A stretch of DNA of 64,000 bases from Microbacterium sp. LWH13-1.2. Lineage in GTDB: Bacteria > Actinomycetota > Actinomycetes > Actinomycetales > Microbacteriaceae. Shown piece by piece: positions 34,182 through 43,415 of the stretch. Under the pieces are notes generated by a model. The model ran no database searches. It saw nothing but the letters and a program-made list of their open reading frames with translations, and was not told the origin of the DNA. Position numbers and translations under genes: made by a program. The stretch is from contig NZ_CP151635.1 of the NCBI RefSeq assembly GCF_038397735.1, forward strand, positions 2,046,001 to 2,110,000, read 5' to 3'. Numbering within the stretch: the stretch's first letter is position 1; each line of letters starts with the position of its first letter.

Positions 34182-35537
34182 TTACTCGGCCCTCGTCTTG
34201 TCGACGGGCGGGGCTTGGTAAGTCCTGTTGGGTTCGAAGGTCGGCGTTGCCTCCGGGTCGTCCTTGCGATTCGAACGACGCATCATGAAGCCGATCAGCG
34301 ACGGGCGACCCTGCTGCTTGTTCCAGACGTCGATGCCGACCGCGAGCAGCAGCACGAGGCCCTTGATCATCGAGACGACGTCGGCGCCCTGACCGAGAAG
34401 GGCCAGACCGTTGTTGAGGAAGGCCATGACGAGACCACCGATGATCGACCCGATGACCGTTCCGATACCACCGGCGACGGCAGCGCCACCGATGAAGACG
34501 GAGGCGATCGCGTCCAGCTCCCAGCCGGTGCCGTCGTTCGGGCCGGATGCCTGCGAACGGGCGACGAAGATCATTCCGGCGAGAGCGGCCATCATCGACA
34601 TGTTCATCATGACGAAGAAGTCGACCCAGCGGTCCTTCACACCCGAGAGGCGTGCGGCCTGACGGTTGCCACCCACGGCGTAGATGTGACGGCCAAAGAC
34701 CGTGTTGCGGGTGACGAACGAGTAGATGACCACGAGCGCGAGCAGGATGATGCCCGGCACCGGGAAGCTCGTGCCGGGGCGACCGGTGGCGAACATCCAG
34801 CCCGCGGCGAGGACGACGACCGAGAGCAGCACGACCTTGACCGCGCTCACCCACACTGGCGCACTGTCGGAACCCATCTTGTGCTGGATGCGGCGGGTCC
34901 GGATCTCCCAGAAGACGAGCCAGGCGACACCGAGCAGCGCGAGGATCATCGTCGGCACGTTGAACGGCAGCGGCAGGCCGACCTCGGGAAGGTATCCGGT
35001 TCCGATGTACTGGAAGCCCTTGGGCACCGGGATCGTCTGCGCGTCACCGATGAACTGCTGGGCGCCGCGGAAGAAGAGCATTCCGGCGAGCGTCACGATG
35101 AACGCCGGCACGCCGACGTAGGCGACCCAGAATCCCTGCCAGGCACCGACCAGAGCTCCCACGCCCAGGCCGAGCAGGATCGCCAGCGGCCAGGGGAGGT
35201 TCCAGTCGGTCATCGACTTCGCCACGATGATGCCGGTGAAGGCCGCGACGGATCCGACCGACAGGTCGATGTGGCCCATGATGATGACCATCACCATGCC
35301 GATCGCCAGGATCAGGATGAACGAGTACTGGTTGATGACGTTGATCAGGTTGCCCGGGGTCAGCGTCGCGCCGGCCGGGTTCTTCAGCAGCGTCATGACC
35401 TCGAAGAACAGGATGATGACGATGAGGCTGCCCAGGATGCCGAACTGGCGCAGCGACGAAGTGCCGTTGCTTCCGAACATCTTGCGGATGTCGCTGAAGT
35501 GGAAGCCACGCTTCGTTGTCGTGAGGTCGGTGGTCAT
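34182..35537 (-). CDS. mmsB: Multiple-monosaccharide ABC transporter permease
   Basis: 451-residue permease of the carbohydrate CUT2 type (GguB/MmsB, XylH-like). It has about ten or more spans, including [26 protein letters not shown], and the CUT2 signature [17 protein letters not shown] followed by [21 protein letters not shown]. The C-terminal tail (about 40 residues) is hydrophilic. Its start overlaps the ATPase stop by 4 nt (ATGA). It forms the sugar path for the adjacent ChvE-like binding protein. Confidence 0.92.
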   Translation of the reverse strand: MTTDLTTTKRGFHFSDIRKMFGSNGTSSLRQFGILGSLIVIILFFEVMTLLKNPAGATLTPGNLINVINQYSFILILAIGMVMVIIMGHIDLSVGSVAAFTGIIVAKSMTDWNLPWPLAILLGLGVGALVGAWQGFWVAYVGVPAFIVTLAGMLFFRGAQQFIGDAQTIPVPKGFQYIGTGYLPEVGLPLPFNVPTMILALLGVAWLVFWEIRTRRIQHKMGSDSAPVWVSAVKVVLLSVVVLAAGWMFATGRPGTSFPVPGIILLALVVIYSFVTRNTVFGRHIYAVGGNRQAARLSGVKDRWVDFFVMMNMSMMAALAGMIFVARSQASGPNDGTGWELDAIASVFIGGAAVAGGIGTVIGSIIGGLVMAFLNNGLALLGQGADVVSMIKGLVLLLAVGIDVWNKQQGRPSLIGFMMRRSNRKDDPEATPTFEPNRTYQAPPVDKTRAE

Positions 35538-37102
35538 GCGGATGCTTTCTGGTTCGCGGAGGTCATGCTGCGCATGAGTGCCTCGGGTGTCGCCTGGTCG
35601 GCCGGGATGCAGTCGGTGACCCGACCTTCGAAGACTGTGTAGATGCGGTCGGAGATGCCGAGGAGCTCGGGCAGCTCACTGGAGATGACGATCACTCCCT
35701 TGCCCTGGGAGGCGAGCTCGTTGATGATCGCGTAGATCTCGTACTTCGCTCCGACGTCGATGCCTCGGGTCGGCTCGTCGAGGATCAGCAGGTCGGGGTC
35801 GGTGAACATCCACCGCGCCAGCACGACCTTCTGCTGGTTTCCGCCGGACAGCTTGCCGACGCCCTCCTCGACACTCGGCGCCTTGATGCGCAGCGCCTTG
35901 CGGTACTGCTCGGCGATCGAGAACTCCTGGCGCTCGTCGACCACGCCGCGCTTCGAGATCTTCGACAGCTTCGCCGCGACGACCGAGCGCTTGATGGTGT
36001 CGAGCAGGTTGAGACCGAGCACCTTGCGGTCCTCGCTGACGTAGGCGAGGCCGTGCTTGATCGCGGATGCGACGTCGGGCATCGAGATCTCCTGGCCGTC
36101 CTTGACGACCTGGCCGCCCAGGAACGTGCCGTACGAGCGACCGAACAGGCTCATCATGAACTCGGTGCGACCGGCGCCCATGAGGCCTGCGATGCCGACG
36201 ACCTCGCCGCGGCGGACATTGATGCTCGAACCCTTTACGACCATGCGCTCGGAGACCGTTGGGTGCTGCACCCACCAGTCCTTGACCTCGAAGAAGACCT
36301 CGCCGATCTCGGGCGTGCGGTCGGGGTAGCGGCTCTCGAGCGAGCGGCCGACCATGCCGCGGATGATGCGGTCCTCGTTGATCTCGCCGCGCGAGATGTC
36401 GAGGGTCTCGACCGTGCGGCCGTCGCGGATGATCGTGATCTCGTCGGCGATCTGCTCGATCTCGTTGAGCTTGTGACTGATCATGATCGATGCGATCCCC
36501 TTGGCCTTGAGTCCGAGGATCAGGTCGAGCAGGTGCTGCGAGTCGTTCTCGTTCAGCGCCGCGGTCGGCTCGTCGAGGATGAGCAGCTTGACGTCCTTGT
36601 TGAGCGCCTTCGCGATCTCGATCAGCTGCTGCTTGCCGACACCGAGCGTCTTGATCGCCACATCGGGGTCTTCACGCAGACCGACACGGGCGAGCAGCTC
36701 GACCGTGCGCTGGCGCTGCGCCTGCCAGTCGATACGGCCGAAGTGACGGATCTCGTTGCCGAGGAAGATGTTCTCGGTGATCGAGAGCTCGGGGATCAGC
36801 GCGAGCTCCTGGTGGATGATCGCGATTCCCGCCTGCTCGCTGGCCGCGATGTCGCGGTAGCGCTGCTCCTCGCCGTAGAGCAGGATCTCCCCGTCGTACG
36901 TGCCGTAGGGGTACACGCCGGAGAGGACCTTCATCAGAGTCGACTTCCCGGCACCGTTCTCCCCGCAGATCGCATGGATCTCTCCTGCGCGGACGGTGAT
37001 GGACACGTCGGACAGCGCCTTGACTCCCGGGAACTCCTTGGTGATGCTGCGCATCTCCAGGATGGGGCCTGACACGACCGGCAACGTTGCTGTGGTGCTC
37101 AC
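35534..37102 (-). CDS. mmsA: Multiple-monosaccharide ABC transporter ATP-binding protein
   Basis: 522-residue double-domain ATPase (CUT2; GguA/MmsA/XylG type). Domain 1 has Walker [18 protein letters not shown], Walker [16 protein letters not shown] and [12 protein letters not shown]. Its signature motif is degenerate, as usual in the first domain ([15 protein letters not shown]). Domain 2 has a degenerate P-loop ([19 protein letters not shown]), signature [16 protein letters not shown] and Walker [16 protein letters not shown] 37102 is chosen because GAGGAAG lies 7 nt upstream; an in-frame ATG at 37129 would overlap the operator. It is the first gene of the operon. Confidence 0.93.
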   Translation of the reverse strand: MSTTATLPVVSGPILEMRSITKEFPGVKALSDVSITVRAGEIHAICGENGAGKSTLMKVLSGVYPYGTYDGEILLYGEEQRYRDIAASEQAGIAIIHQELALIPELSITENIFLGNEIRHFGRIDWQAQRQRTVELLARVGLREDPDVAIKTLGVGKQQLIEIAKALNKDVKLLILDEPTAALNENDSQHLLDLILGLKAKGIASIMISHKLNEIEQIADEITIIRDGRTVETLDISRGEINEDRIIRGMVGRSLESRYPDRTPEIGEVFFEVKDWWVQHPTVSERMVVKGSSINVRRGEVVGIAGLMGAGRTEFMMSLFGRSYGTFLGGQVVKDGQEISMPDVASAIKHGLAYVSEDRKVLGLNLLDTIKRSVVAAKLSKISKRGVVDERQEFSIAEQYRKALRIKAPSVEEGVGKLSGGNQQKVVLARWMFTDPDLLILDEPTRGIDVGAKYEIYAIINELASQGKGVIVISSELPELLGISDRIYTVFEGRVTDCIPADQATPEALMRSMTSANQKASA

Positions 37103-37122
37103 AAGATCTTCCTCGCGACGGG

Positions 37123-37150
37123 CGGTCACACTCGATGTGACCGTTCACAT
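37123..37150. promoter_or_regulatory. LacI-type operators before the monosaccharide operon
   Basis: Two interleaved perfect palindromes: CGGTCACA-N5-TGTGACCG (37123-37143) and ATGTGA-CCGT-TCACAT (37135-37150). They lie between the promoter (37159-37187) and the ATPase start, so a bound repressor would block transcription. The second resembles the site at 38239-38254 in front of the lacI gene. Confidence 0.65.
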
Positions 37151-37158
37151 TGGATTAC

Positions 37159-37187
37159 ATAGTCTACGCTCGCTCAGGCGGTGTCAA
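37159..37187 (-). promoter_or_regulatory. Promoter of the monosaccharide ABC operon
   Basis: On the minus strand TTGACA (37187-37182), a 17-nt spacer, then GACTAT (37164-37159). A perfect -35 is unusual in this window. Confidence 0.6.
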
Positions 37188-37209
37188 GACCACGAGCGAA
37201 ATTGTGGCC

Positions 37210-38223
37210 TTATCGAGCGGCCGATGATTCCCTGGTGCGCAGAGTCGTCTGCAGCGGCCCGAACTGCGGCGTCTGCTCTCCGCGGATCTGGGCGAGCAGC
37301 AGACGCACGGCCCGGCGGCCGAGTTCGGGGAAGTCCTGGTGCACCGTGCTGAGCGTCGGCGCGACATGGGCCGCGACCGGGATGTCGTCGAACCCGACGA
37401 CGCTCACGTCCTCCGGCACACGGATGCCGGCGTCACGGAAACCGTGCAGCAGACCGATCGCCATCTGGTCGTTCGCGACGAACACCGCGGTGAAGTCACG
37501 ACGACGCGACAGCTCCTGCCCTGCGAAGTAGCCGAAATCCGCCGTCCAGTCTCCGCGGATGGGCGGGAAGGTCGGCAGGTCGGCCTCGCGCAGGGCATCC
37601 AGGTAGCCGCGCATGCGCGACTCCGCCTCGATCCAGTCCTGCGGGCCCGCGATGTGGATGATGTCGCTGTGCCCGAGCCCGATCAGGTGCTCGGTGGCCT
37701 TGCGTGCACCGGCAACCTGGTCGGCCGACAGGCTCACCCCGTCGGAGCCGGACGCGGTCTGCAGCGACACGAACGGGATCTCCACCGCCATTCCACGAAG
37801 CACATGGAACGCTCGCACCTGCGGTGCCAGCACCACGATGCCGTCGACCTGCTCTCGAGCCAGCTGTCTCAGCGCACTCCCGATGGCCTCGGGAGTCGTG
37901 GCCGAGAGGTTCAGCGTCGAGACCGAATACCCCTCCTCGCGCGCCGCATCCTCGATGCCGACGATCGAGGAGGTGGGGCCGAACTCGCCGACCGTCGCCG
38001 CGAGGATGCCGAGCATGTTGGACTTGCTCGTCACCAACGCCCTGGCAGCGAGATTCGGGCGGTAGTCGAGCACCGCGATGGCGTCGAGCACCTTGGCCTT
38101 GGTCTCAGGGCGGATGCTCGGGTGGTCGTTCAGCACTCGGGAGACGGTCTGATGCGACACTCCTGCGAGGCGCGCGACGTCGCGGATGCTGGGCATGCGG
38201 GCACGCTCGGAGGCCGTCGACAT
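37210..38223 (-). CDS. LacI-family regulator of the monosaccharide importer
   Basis: 337-residue LacI/GalR-type repressor. The N-terminal HTH is SIRDVARLAGVSHQTVSRVL with the hinge helix YRPNLAARALVTSKSNMLGI. The effector domain follows (VDGIVVLAPQV; TEHLIGLGHSDIIHIAGP; FVANDQMAIGLLHGFRDAGI; VSVVGFDDIPVA). ATG 38223 is preferred over the adjacent GTG at 38226 because AGGAGG is then 6 nt away. It sits upstream of, and co-oriented with, the sugar transport genes, and similar palindromes precede both, indicating autorepression and control of the importer. Confidence 0.9.
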   Translation of the reverse strand: MSTASERARMPSIRDVARLAGVSHQTVSRVLNDHPSIRPETKAKVLDAIAVLDYRPNLAARALVTSKSNMLGILAATVGEFGPTSSIVGIEDAAREEGYSVSTLNLSATTPEAIGSALRQLAREQVDGIVVLAPQVRAFHVLRGMAVEIPFVSLQTASGSDGVSLSADQVAGARKATEHLIGLGHSDIIHIAGPQDWIEAESRMRGYLDALREADLPTFPPIRGDWTADFGYFAGQELSRRRDFTAVFVANDQMAIGLLHGFRDAGIRVPEDVSVVGFDDIPVAAHVAPTLSTVHQDFPELGRRAVRLLLAQIRGEQTPQFGPLQTTLRTRESSAAR

Positions 38224-38238
38224 CACAGACCTCCTCGT

Positions 38239-38254
38239 ATGTGCACGGTCACAT
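38239..38254. promoter_or_regulatory. Operator in front of the lacI gene
   Basis: ATGTGCACGGTCACAT, an imperfect palindrome similar to ATGTGACCGTTCACAT at 37135-37150. It lies between a CATAAT -10 candidate (38269-38264, minus strand) and the start codon, consistent with autorepression. Confidence 0.55.
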
Positions 38255-38336
38255 CGTCTCTACATTATGTATGCCAGGCACGCCGAGCGCACGCCGAGCC
38301 GGTGCCGCGCGTGTGTCGAGCGGATACCGCGACCGC

Positions 38337-39269
38337 TCAGGAGATGATGCGGGCGCCCTGCACAGGGCCATGCACATGCAGCGACTCGAGGCCGTGCTCG
38401 CGCAGCAGCGACTGCACCTCCTGCGCGCCCTCGGGGCTCGCGCACAGCAGCGCGACCGTCGGGCCGGAGCCCGACACGATCCCCTGCAGGGCTCCGGCAT
38501 GGATGCCGCGCAGGATCGTCGTCTCGAGCTCAGGGCGCTCGTAGAGAGCGGCTTCCTGCAGATCGTTGTAGATGCTCTCGGCCAGCAGATCCGGATCTCC
38601 CGAGCGCAGCGCCTGGAGCACCGGTGCCGGCACCTCCAGGGAGAGGGGCGGGTCGTCGGCGAGAGCGCCCTCGTCATCGCGCAGGGCGTCGAGCCGGGCA
38701 TAGACCACCGGCGTCGAGAGCCCCTCATCGCTCTGGACGAGCACCCAGTCGAAGCGGCCGCGGGCCAGCGCCGGGTTCAGCTGGTCACCGCGACCGGTGC
38801 CGACAGCGGTGCCGCCGTGCAGCGCGAACGGCACGTCGGCGCCGAGACGAGCGCCGAGCTCGTGCAGACGCGCCGTCGAGAAGCCGGTGCCCCACAGGGC
38901 ATCGCACGCGACGAGGGCTGCGGCCGCATCCGCCGATCCGCCGCCCATGCCGCCGGCGACCGGCACGCTCTTGCGGATCTCGAGCGCGACCCCGCCGTCG
39001 TACTCCGCCGCCGTGGCGAGGAGCTTCGCGGCCCGCATGGCGAGGTTCCGATCGTCCAACGGCACGGAGTCGGGGTCGTCGACACCCGACACCGTGATCG
39101 AGAAGTCGTCGGCGTGCCTGGCGATCACGTCCTCGTACAACGACACCGCCTGGAACACCGTCGCGAGCGCGTGGTAGCCGTCGTCGTGACGACCACCCAC
39201 TCCGAGATAGACGTTGATCTTTCCCGGAGCTCGGACGTGCACCGAGTCGACGGGGGCGGCGAAGCTCAT
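38337..39269 (-). CDS. ispE: 4-diphosphocytidyl-2-C-methyl-D-erythritol kinase
   Basis: 310-residue GHMP-family kinase of the MEP isoprenoid pathway (CDP-ME + ATP to CDP-ME 2-phosphate). Motifs: VRAPGKINVYLGVGGRHDDGYH at the N-terminus, the GHMP ATP loop VPVAGGMGGGSADAAAAL (about residue 104) and the C-terminal GIVSGSGPTVALLC. Length fits the family. GGGAGC precedes the ATG, and the aldo/keto reductase stop is 13 nt upstream. It is the last gene of the rsmA-AKR-ispE unit. Confidence 0.95.
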   Translation of the reverse strand: MSFAAPVDSVHVRAPGKINVYLGVGGRHDDGYHALATVFQAVSLYEDVIARHADDFSITVSGVDDPDSVPLDDRNLAMRAAKLLATAAEYDGGVALEIRKSVPVAGGMGGGSADAAAALVACDALWGTGFSTARLHELGARLGADVPFALHGGTAVGTGRGDQLNPALARGRFDWVLVQSDEGLSTPVVYARLDALRDDEGALADDPPLSLEVPAPVLQALRSGDPDLLAESIYNDLQEAALYERPELETTILRGIHAGALQGIVSGSGPTVALLCASPEGAQEVQSLLREHGLESLHVHGPVQGARIIS

Positions 39270-39282
39270 CTGGGTGCTCCCG

Positions 39283-40350
39283 TCACAGCTCCGTGGACGA
39301 CGCCCACAGGTCGACGTCGATGGAGCCTGCGGCCTCGTCGATGCGGGTGAGCTGCTCGTCGGTGAAGGCGGGACCGTTCACCGCGGCGATGTTCTCGTCG
39401 AGCTGCTCGGGGCGCGACGCACCGACCAGCGCTGAGGCGACCACGGGGTTGCGCAGCGTCCACTGGATCGCCAGCTGCGCGAGCGACTGCCCACGCTCCT
39501 TCGCGATCTCGTTCAGTGAGCGGAGCGTCTCGACCGCGGCATCCGACAGCGGAGCCTCGGGAAGCGACCCGCGCTTCTGCGCGCGCGCCGCGGTGCCGTC
39601 GCCGAGGTACTTGTCGGTGAGCAGCCCCTGGGCGAGCGGCGTGAACGCGATCGCGCCCACTCCCGCCTGCTCGAGGGTCTCGGTGAGACCGTCCTCCACC
39701 CAGCGGTTGAGGATCGAGTACGCGGGCTGGTGGATCACGAGCGGCGTGCCGAGCTCGGTGGCGACGGCGACGGCCTCTGCCGTGCGCTCGGCGCTGTACG
39801 ACGAGATGCCGACGTAGAGGGCCTTGCCCTGGCGCACGAGGGTGTCGAGCGCCGCGACCGTCTCGGCGACCGGCGTCACGGGGTCGGCGCGGTGCGAGTA
39901 GAAGATGTCGACGTAGTCGAGGCCCATACGGGTCAGCGACTGCTCGGCGCTTGCGAGGATGTACTTCCGGCTCGCGAAGTCGCCGTAGGGTCCGGGCCAC
40001 ATGTCCCAGCCGGCCTTCGACGAGATGATCAGCTCATCGCGGTAGGGGCGGAAGTCCTCGGCGAAGATGCGCCCGAAGTTCTTCTCGGCCGACCCGTAGG
40101 GCGGGCCGTAGTTGTTCGCGAGGTCGAAGTGCGTGATGCCGCGGTCGAACGCATGGCGCAGCAGCGCACGCTGGTTGTCGAGCGGGATGTTGTCGCCGAA
40201 GTTCCACCACAGCCCCAGCGAGATCGGCGGCAGGAACAGGCCTGAGGTGCCCACCTGGCGGTACTCGAACTGCTGGTAGCGGCTCTCGTCGGCGGCGTAC
40301 GGCCGGTGCAGCTCGGGGATGTTCGGACGGAAGCGGGGAGAGTCGGTCAC
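39283..40350 (-). CDS. Aldo/keto reductase (YghZ/MgrA-like)
   Basis: 355-residue NADPH-dependent aldo/keto reductase of the YghZ (L-glyceraldehyde 3-phosphate reductase-like) branch. The catalytic tetrad is visible as Asp/Tyr in THFDLANNYGPP, Lys in LIISSKAGWDMW and His in VDIFYSHRAD. The cofactor part has ALVGASRPEQLDENIAA. The GTG start at 40350 is 6 nt after a TAACCT -10 box that overlaps the rsmA stop codon. The gene sits between rsmA and ispE, which are usually adjacent or nearly so in actinobacteria. Substrate unknown. Confidence 0.88.
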   Translation of the reverse strand: MTDSPRFRPNIPELHRPYAADESRYQQFEYRQVGTSGLFLPPISLGLWWNFGDNIPLDNQRALLRHAFDRGITHFDLANNYGPPYGSAEKNFGRIFAEDFRPYRDELIISSKAGWDMWPGPYGDFASRKYILASAEQSLTRMGLDYVDIFYSHRADPVTPVAETVAALDTLVRQGKALYVGISSYSAERTAEAVAVATELGTPLVIHQPAYSILNRWVEDGLTETLEQAGVGAIAFTPLAQGLLTDKYLGDGTAARAQKRGSLPEAPLSDAAVETLRSLNEIAKERGQSLAQLAIQWTLRNPVVASALVGASRPEQLDENIAAVNGPAFTDEQLTRIDEAAGSIDVDLWASSTEL

Positions 40351-40356
40351 GGTGCC

Positions 40357-40362
40357 AGGTTA
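40357..40362 (-). promoter_or_regulatory. -10 box of the aldo/keto reductase, overlapping the rsmA stop
   Basis: On the minus strand TAACCT-GGCACC-GTG: a 6-nt gap. The first three bases are the TAA stop of rsmA. Confidence 0.5.
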
Positions 40363-41229
40363 GTCGGTGACGACGGCGTCTTCGATCTGAGCGACGTGCC
40401 GCGCAATACGGTGATAGTCATCGACCGTGAGGTCCTCGCCACGAGCGGTCGGGGCGACTCCTGCCGCGATCAGGACCTCGGATGCCGCGGCTGAGCTGCC
40501 GAAGAGGTCGGACAGCGCCTGTCGCAGCATCTTGCGGCGCTGGTTGAAGGCGGCATCCACGATCTTGAAGGTGAGTCGGCGTTCGTCCTCCGTGCCGCGC
40601 TCGCCCTCCGACCGGTCGAAGCCGACAAGGAGGCTGTCGACGTTGGGGACGGGCCAGAAGACCTGACGAGACACGGTGCCCGACAGCTTCCACTCGCCGT
40701 ACCAGGCTGCCTTGACGCTCGGGGTGCCGTAGATCTTGGAGCCGGGCTTGGCCGCGATGCGCTCAGCGACCTCGGCCTGCACCATCACGACACCGCGCTT
40801 CAGGTACGAGAAGTTCTCGAGGAAGTGCAGCAGCACCGGGACCGAGACGTTGTAGGGCAGATTGGCCACGAGCACGGTGGGTTCGCCGGGCAACTCGGTG
40901 ATGCGCAGCGCGTCGGCGTCGACGACCGTGAGCATCTCAGCCGGCACTCCGTGCTCGACCGCCGTCTGCGAGAGTCGGGCGGCGAGCCGGTGATCGATCT
41001 CGACGGCGGTGACGGACGCCCCCGCCTCGAGGATCGCGAGGGTGAGAGAGCCGAGCCCCGGCCCGACCTCGACGACCCGCTCCCCCGGCTGCACCCGCGC
41101 CGCATGCACGATCTTGCGGACCGTGTTCGCGTCGACGACGAAGTTCTGTCCCAGCTTCTTGGTCGGGGTGACATCGAGCTCGGCGGCGAGTCGGCGGATC
41201 TCGGTGGCGCCGAGCAGGGTGACTGTCAT
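40360..41229 (-). CDS. rsmA: 16S rRNA dimethyladenosine transferase
   Basis: 289-residue KsgA/RsmA, which dimethylates two adjacent adenines near the 3' end of 16S rRNA. Motif I VVEVGPGLGSLTLAIL, acidic VTAVEIDHRLAARL, catalytic motif IV VLVANLPYNVSVPVLLHFL and motif VIII FWPVPNVDSLLV are all present, with KKLGQNFVVDANT at the N-terminus. ATG 41229 is chosen: a GACAAT -10 box ends 6 nt upstream, and a longer frame to 41271 lacks support. Genes for the aldo/keto reductase and ispE follow. Confidence 0.95.
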   Translation of the reverse strand: MTVTLLGATEIRRLAAELDVTPTKKLGQNFVVDANTVRKIVHAARVQPGERVVEVGPGLGSLTLAILEAGASVTAVEIDHRLAARLSQTAVEHGVPAEMLTVVDADALRITELPGEPTVLVANLPYNVSVPVLLHFLENFSYLKRGVVMVQAEVAERIAAKPGSKIYGTPSVKAAWYGEWKLSGTVSRQVFWPVPNVDSLLVGFDRSEGERGTEDERRLTFKIVDAAFNQRRKMLRQALSDLFGSSAAASEVLIAAGVAPTARGEDLTVDDYHRIARHVAQIEDAVVTD

Positions 41230-41235
41230 TGCTCC

Positions 41236-41241
41236 ATTGTC
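41236..41241 (-). promoter_or_regulatory. -10 box of rsmA (leaderless geometry)
   Basis: On the minus strand GACAAT-GGAGCA-ATG, a 6-nt gap. GGAG is present but only two bases from the ATG, too close for a normal ribosome site. Confidence 0.45.
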
Positions 41242-41290
41242 CCCCACTGCCTCTGCGTTCGACGCCGCCACCGGTGTCCGAGCCGCCCAC

Positions 41291-41296
41291 TAGTCT
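41291..41296 (+). promoter_or_regulatory. -10 box of the MFS gene (leaderless geometry)
   Basis: TAGTCT is followed by six bases and GTG at 41303. This favours the second of two adjacent GTG codons as the start. Confidence 0.45.
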
Positions 41297-41302
41297 TCTG
41301 TG

Positions 41303-42562
41303 GTGCCTTCCCTCGGTGAACTGATCGCGCCCCGCCGGATGGGCAGGGACTTCCGCTGGCTGCTCGCGTCGTCGTGGACGAGCAACGTCGGAGACGGTGT
41401 CGCCCTCGCAGCGGCTCCCCTGCTCATCGCCTCGATGACGTCGTCGCCGATCCTCGTCGCGGCCGGCGCCATCATGCAGTTCCTCCCGTGGCTGCTGTTC
41501 GGCCTGCACGCCGGCGCGATCGCCGACCGCTTCGACCGCCGACGACTGGTGATGTTCGCCAACGCCGGCCGGGCCGTGGTGCTCGCGGGTCTCTGCGCGT
41601 TCCTGCTCACGGGCACCGCGAACATCTGGATCGTGCTGGCTGTGGCGTTCCTCTACGGCACGGCAGAGGTGTTCGTCGACACGGCGGGCAGCACGCTGCT
41701 GCCGATGCTCGTCAAGCCCGCCGATCTCGGCGTCGGCAACGCGCGACTGCAGGCGGGATACCTGGTCGCGAATCAGTTCGCCGGTCCCCCGCTCGGCGCG
41801 TTCCTCTTCGCTGCAGGCACGGCCTGGCCGTTCCTGGTCGAGATCCTCTGCGTGCTGCTCGCCGTCGTCCTGATCTCGCGCATGGCGCGCACGCCCGTAC
41901 CTCCGCGGGCCGCAGGCGAGGGTGTCGAGTCGCACGTGCACACCGACATCGCCGAGGGGCTGCGCTGGCTGTGGCAGAACCCGCCGGTGCGGATGCTGGT
42001 GCTCATCATCCTGGTCTTCAACGTGACCTGGGCGGCCCCGTGGGGCGTGCTGGTGCTCTACGCCACCGAGCACCTGAACATGGGCGCCGTGGGCTATGGA
42101 GCGCTGACCACGGCGTCCGCCGCCGGCGGCATCCTCGCCACCCTGTGCTTCGGGTGGCTCGAACGGCACGTGTCGTTCGCGACGCTCATGCGCGTCGTGC
42201 TGTCTCTCGAAGTGCTGATGCACCTCGCCTTCGCTCTCACCAGCACCGGGTGGGTCGCACTCGTGATCATGTTCGTCTTCGGCGCCTATGCGTTCATCTG
42301 GGGCACGATCTCGACGACGGTCCGTCAGCGCCTCGTGCCGCCCGAACTGCAGGGCCGGGTCGCCTCGGTCAACATGGTCGGCGTGTTCGGCGGCATGGTG
42401 ATCGGCCAGGCGCTCGGCGGCGTGATCGCCCAGGTCTGGGGGCTCACGGCCCCCTGGTGGTTCGCCTTCGTGGGCGCGGCGCTCACGCTGCTGCTCGTCT
42501 GGAAGCCGATCTCGCAGATCGTCTCAGCAGTCCCTGCGGATCAGTCGCTGAACGAGCCGTAG
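41303..42562 (+). CDS. MFS transporter (enterobactin exporter EntS-like)
   Basis: 419-residue major facilitator with about 12 spans. It begins LGELIAPRRMGRDFRWLLAS and has the MFS loop GAIADRFDRRRLVMFANAGR (motif A-like) after span 2, then a second bundle from NVTWAAPWGVLVLYATEHL. The profile matches the MFS_3/EntS group of exporters with unknown substrate. GTG 41303 is preferred; GTG 41300 would add one residue. It interrupts the usual tatD-rsmA neighbourhood on the opposite strand, and its last 22 bases overlap the convergent tatD. Confidence 0.87.
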   Translation: MPSLGELIAPRRMGRDFRWLLASSWTSNVGDGVALAAAPLLIASMTSSPILVAAGAIMQFLPWLLFGLHAGAIADRFDRRRLVMFANAGRAVVLAGLCAFLLTGTANIWIVLAVAFLYGTAEVFVDTAGSTLLPMLVKPADLGVGNARLQAGYLVANQFAGPPLGAFLFAAGTAWPFLVEILCVLLAVVLISRMARTPVPPRAAGEGVESHVHTDIAEGLRWLWQNPPVRMLVLIILVFNVTWAAPWGVLVLYATEHLNMGAVGYGALTTASAAGGILATLCFGWLERHVSFATLMRVVLSLEVLMHLAFALTSTGWVALVIMFVFGAYAFIWGTISTTVRQRLVPPELQGRVASVNMVGVFGGMVIGQALGGVIAQVWGLTAPWWFAFVGAALTLLLVWKPISQIVSAVPADQSLNEP

Positions 42563-43413
42563 ACCCGCAGCGTGTTGGCGGCGAGCTGAGCCGACAGCTC
42601 GTCGACCTCGATGCCGAGCTCGGCTGCCATGAACCGCACCGTGATCGGTACGAGGTACGGGGCGTTGGGCCTGCCGCGCAGCGGCGTCGGGGTGAGGAAC
42701 GGGGCGTCGGTCTCGATGAGGATGCGATCGAGCGGCGTCACCTTCAGGGCATCGCGCAGGTTCTGCGCGTTCTTGAACGTGACGTTTCCGGCGAAGGACA
42801 GGTGATACCCCGCGTCTGCACAGATCCGAGCCATCGCGTCGTCGCCCGAGAAGCAGTGGAACACCGTCTTGTCCGGCGCCCCCACCCGGGTCAGAGTCTC
42901 GAGCACCGCGTCGTGCGCGTCGCGGTCGTGGATCTGCATCGCGATGCCGTGCTTCTTGGCGAGGGCGATATGCGCCTCGAAAGACTCGAACTGCGGTGCC
43001 CGGCGCTCGGGCTCGGTGCGGAAGAAGTCGAGCCCCGTCTCGCCGATCGCCCGCGTCCGCGGGTGCGCGGCGAGCTCGTCGATCACAGCGATGGCCTCAT
43101 CGAGGCGCCCCTCTTCGGCGTACGCGGGCGCGTCGTTCGGGTGGATCGCAACCGCTGCGAGCACCCGGGAGTCCGACTCCGCGGCCTCGACCGCCCAGCG
43201 AGACGACTCGATGTCACCCGACGCCTGCACCACCCCGGCGATGCCCACGGCCTGGGCACGATCGAGCTGCTCGGTCAGCGACAGAGGCTCGTCGCCGTCG
43301 AGGATCTCGAGGTGCGCATGGTTGTCGTAGACGGGCACGGCGAGCGGCTCGGGGGCCGCCGGATACCGCAGGTTCTTGCGTCCCTCGCCGTCTCGCTGCT
43401 GCACGTAGGTCAT
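42541..43413 (-). CDS. tatD: TatD-family metal-dependent deoxyribonuclease
   Basis: 290-residue TIM-barrel hydrolase of the TatD family, implicated in DNA repair or 3'-5' exonuclease activity. Metal-site residues are visible in VYDNHAHLEI, AIGETGLDFFR (Glu), GIAMQIHDRDAHDAVL (His), TVFHCFSGD (His) and ILIETDAPFLTP (Asp). Length is slightly above the family mean because of an N-terminal extension (MTYVQQRDGEGRKNLRYP). It starts two bases after metG, so it is co-transcribed with it. Confidence 0.93.
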   Translation of the reverse strand: MTYVQQRDGEGRKNLRYPAAPEPLAVPVYDNHAHLEILDGDEPLSLTEQLDRAQAVGIAGVVQASGDIESSRWAVEAAESDSRVLAAVAIHPNDAPAYAEEGRLDEAIAVIDELAAHPRTRAIGETGLDFFRTEPERRAPQFESFEAHIALAKKHGIAMQIHDRDAHDAVLETLTRVGAPDKTVFHCFSGDDAMARICADAGYHLSFAGNVTFKNAQNLRDALKVTPLDRILIETDAPFLTPTPLRGRPNAPYLVPITVRFMAAELGIEVDELSAQLAANTLRVYGSFSD

Positions 43414-43415
43414 GC

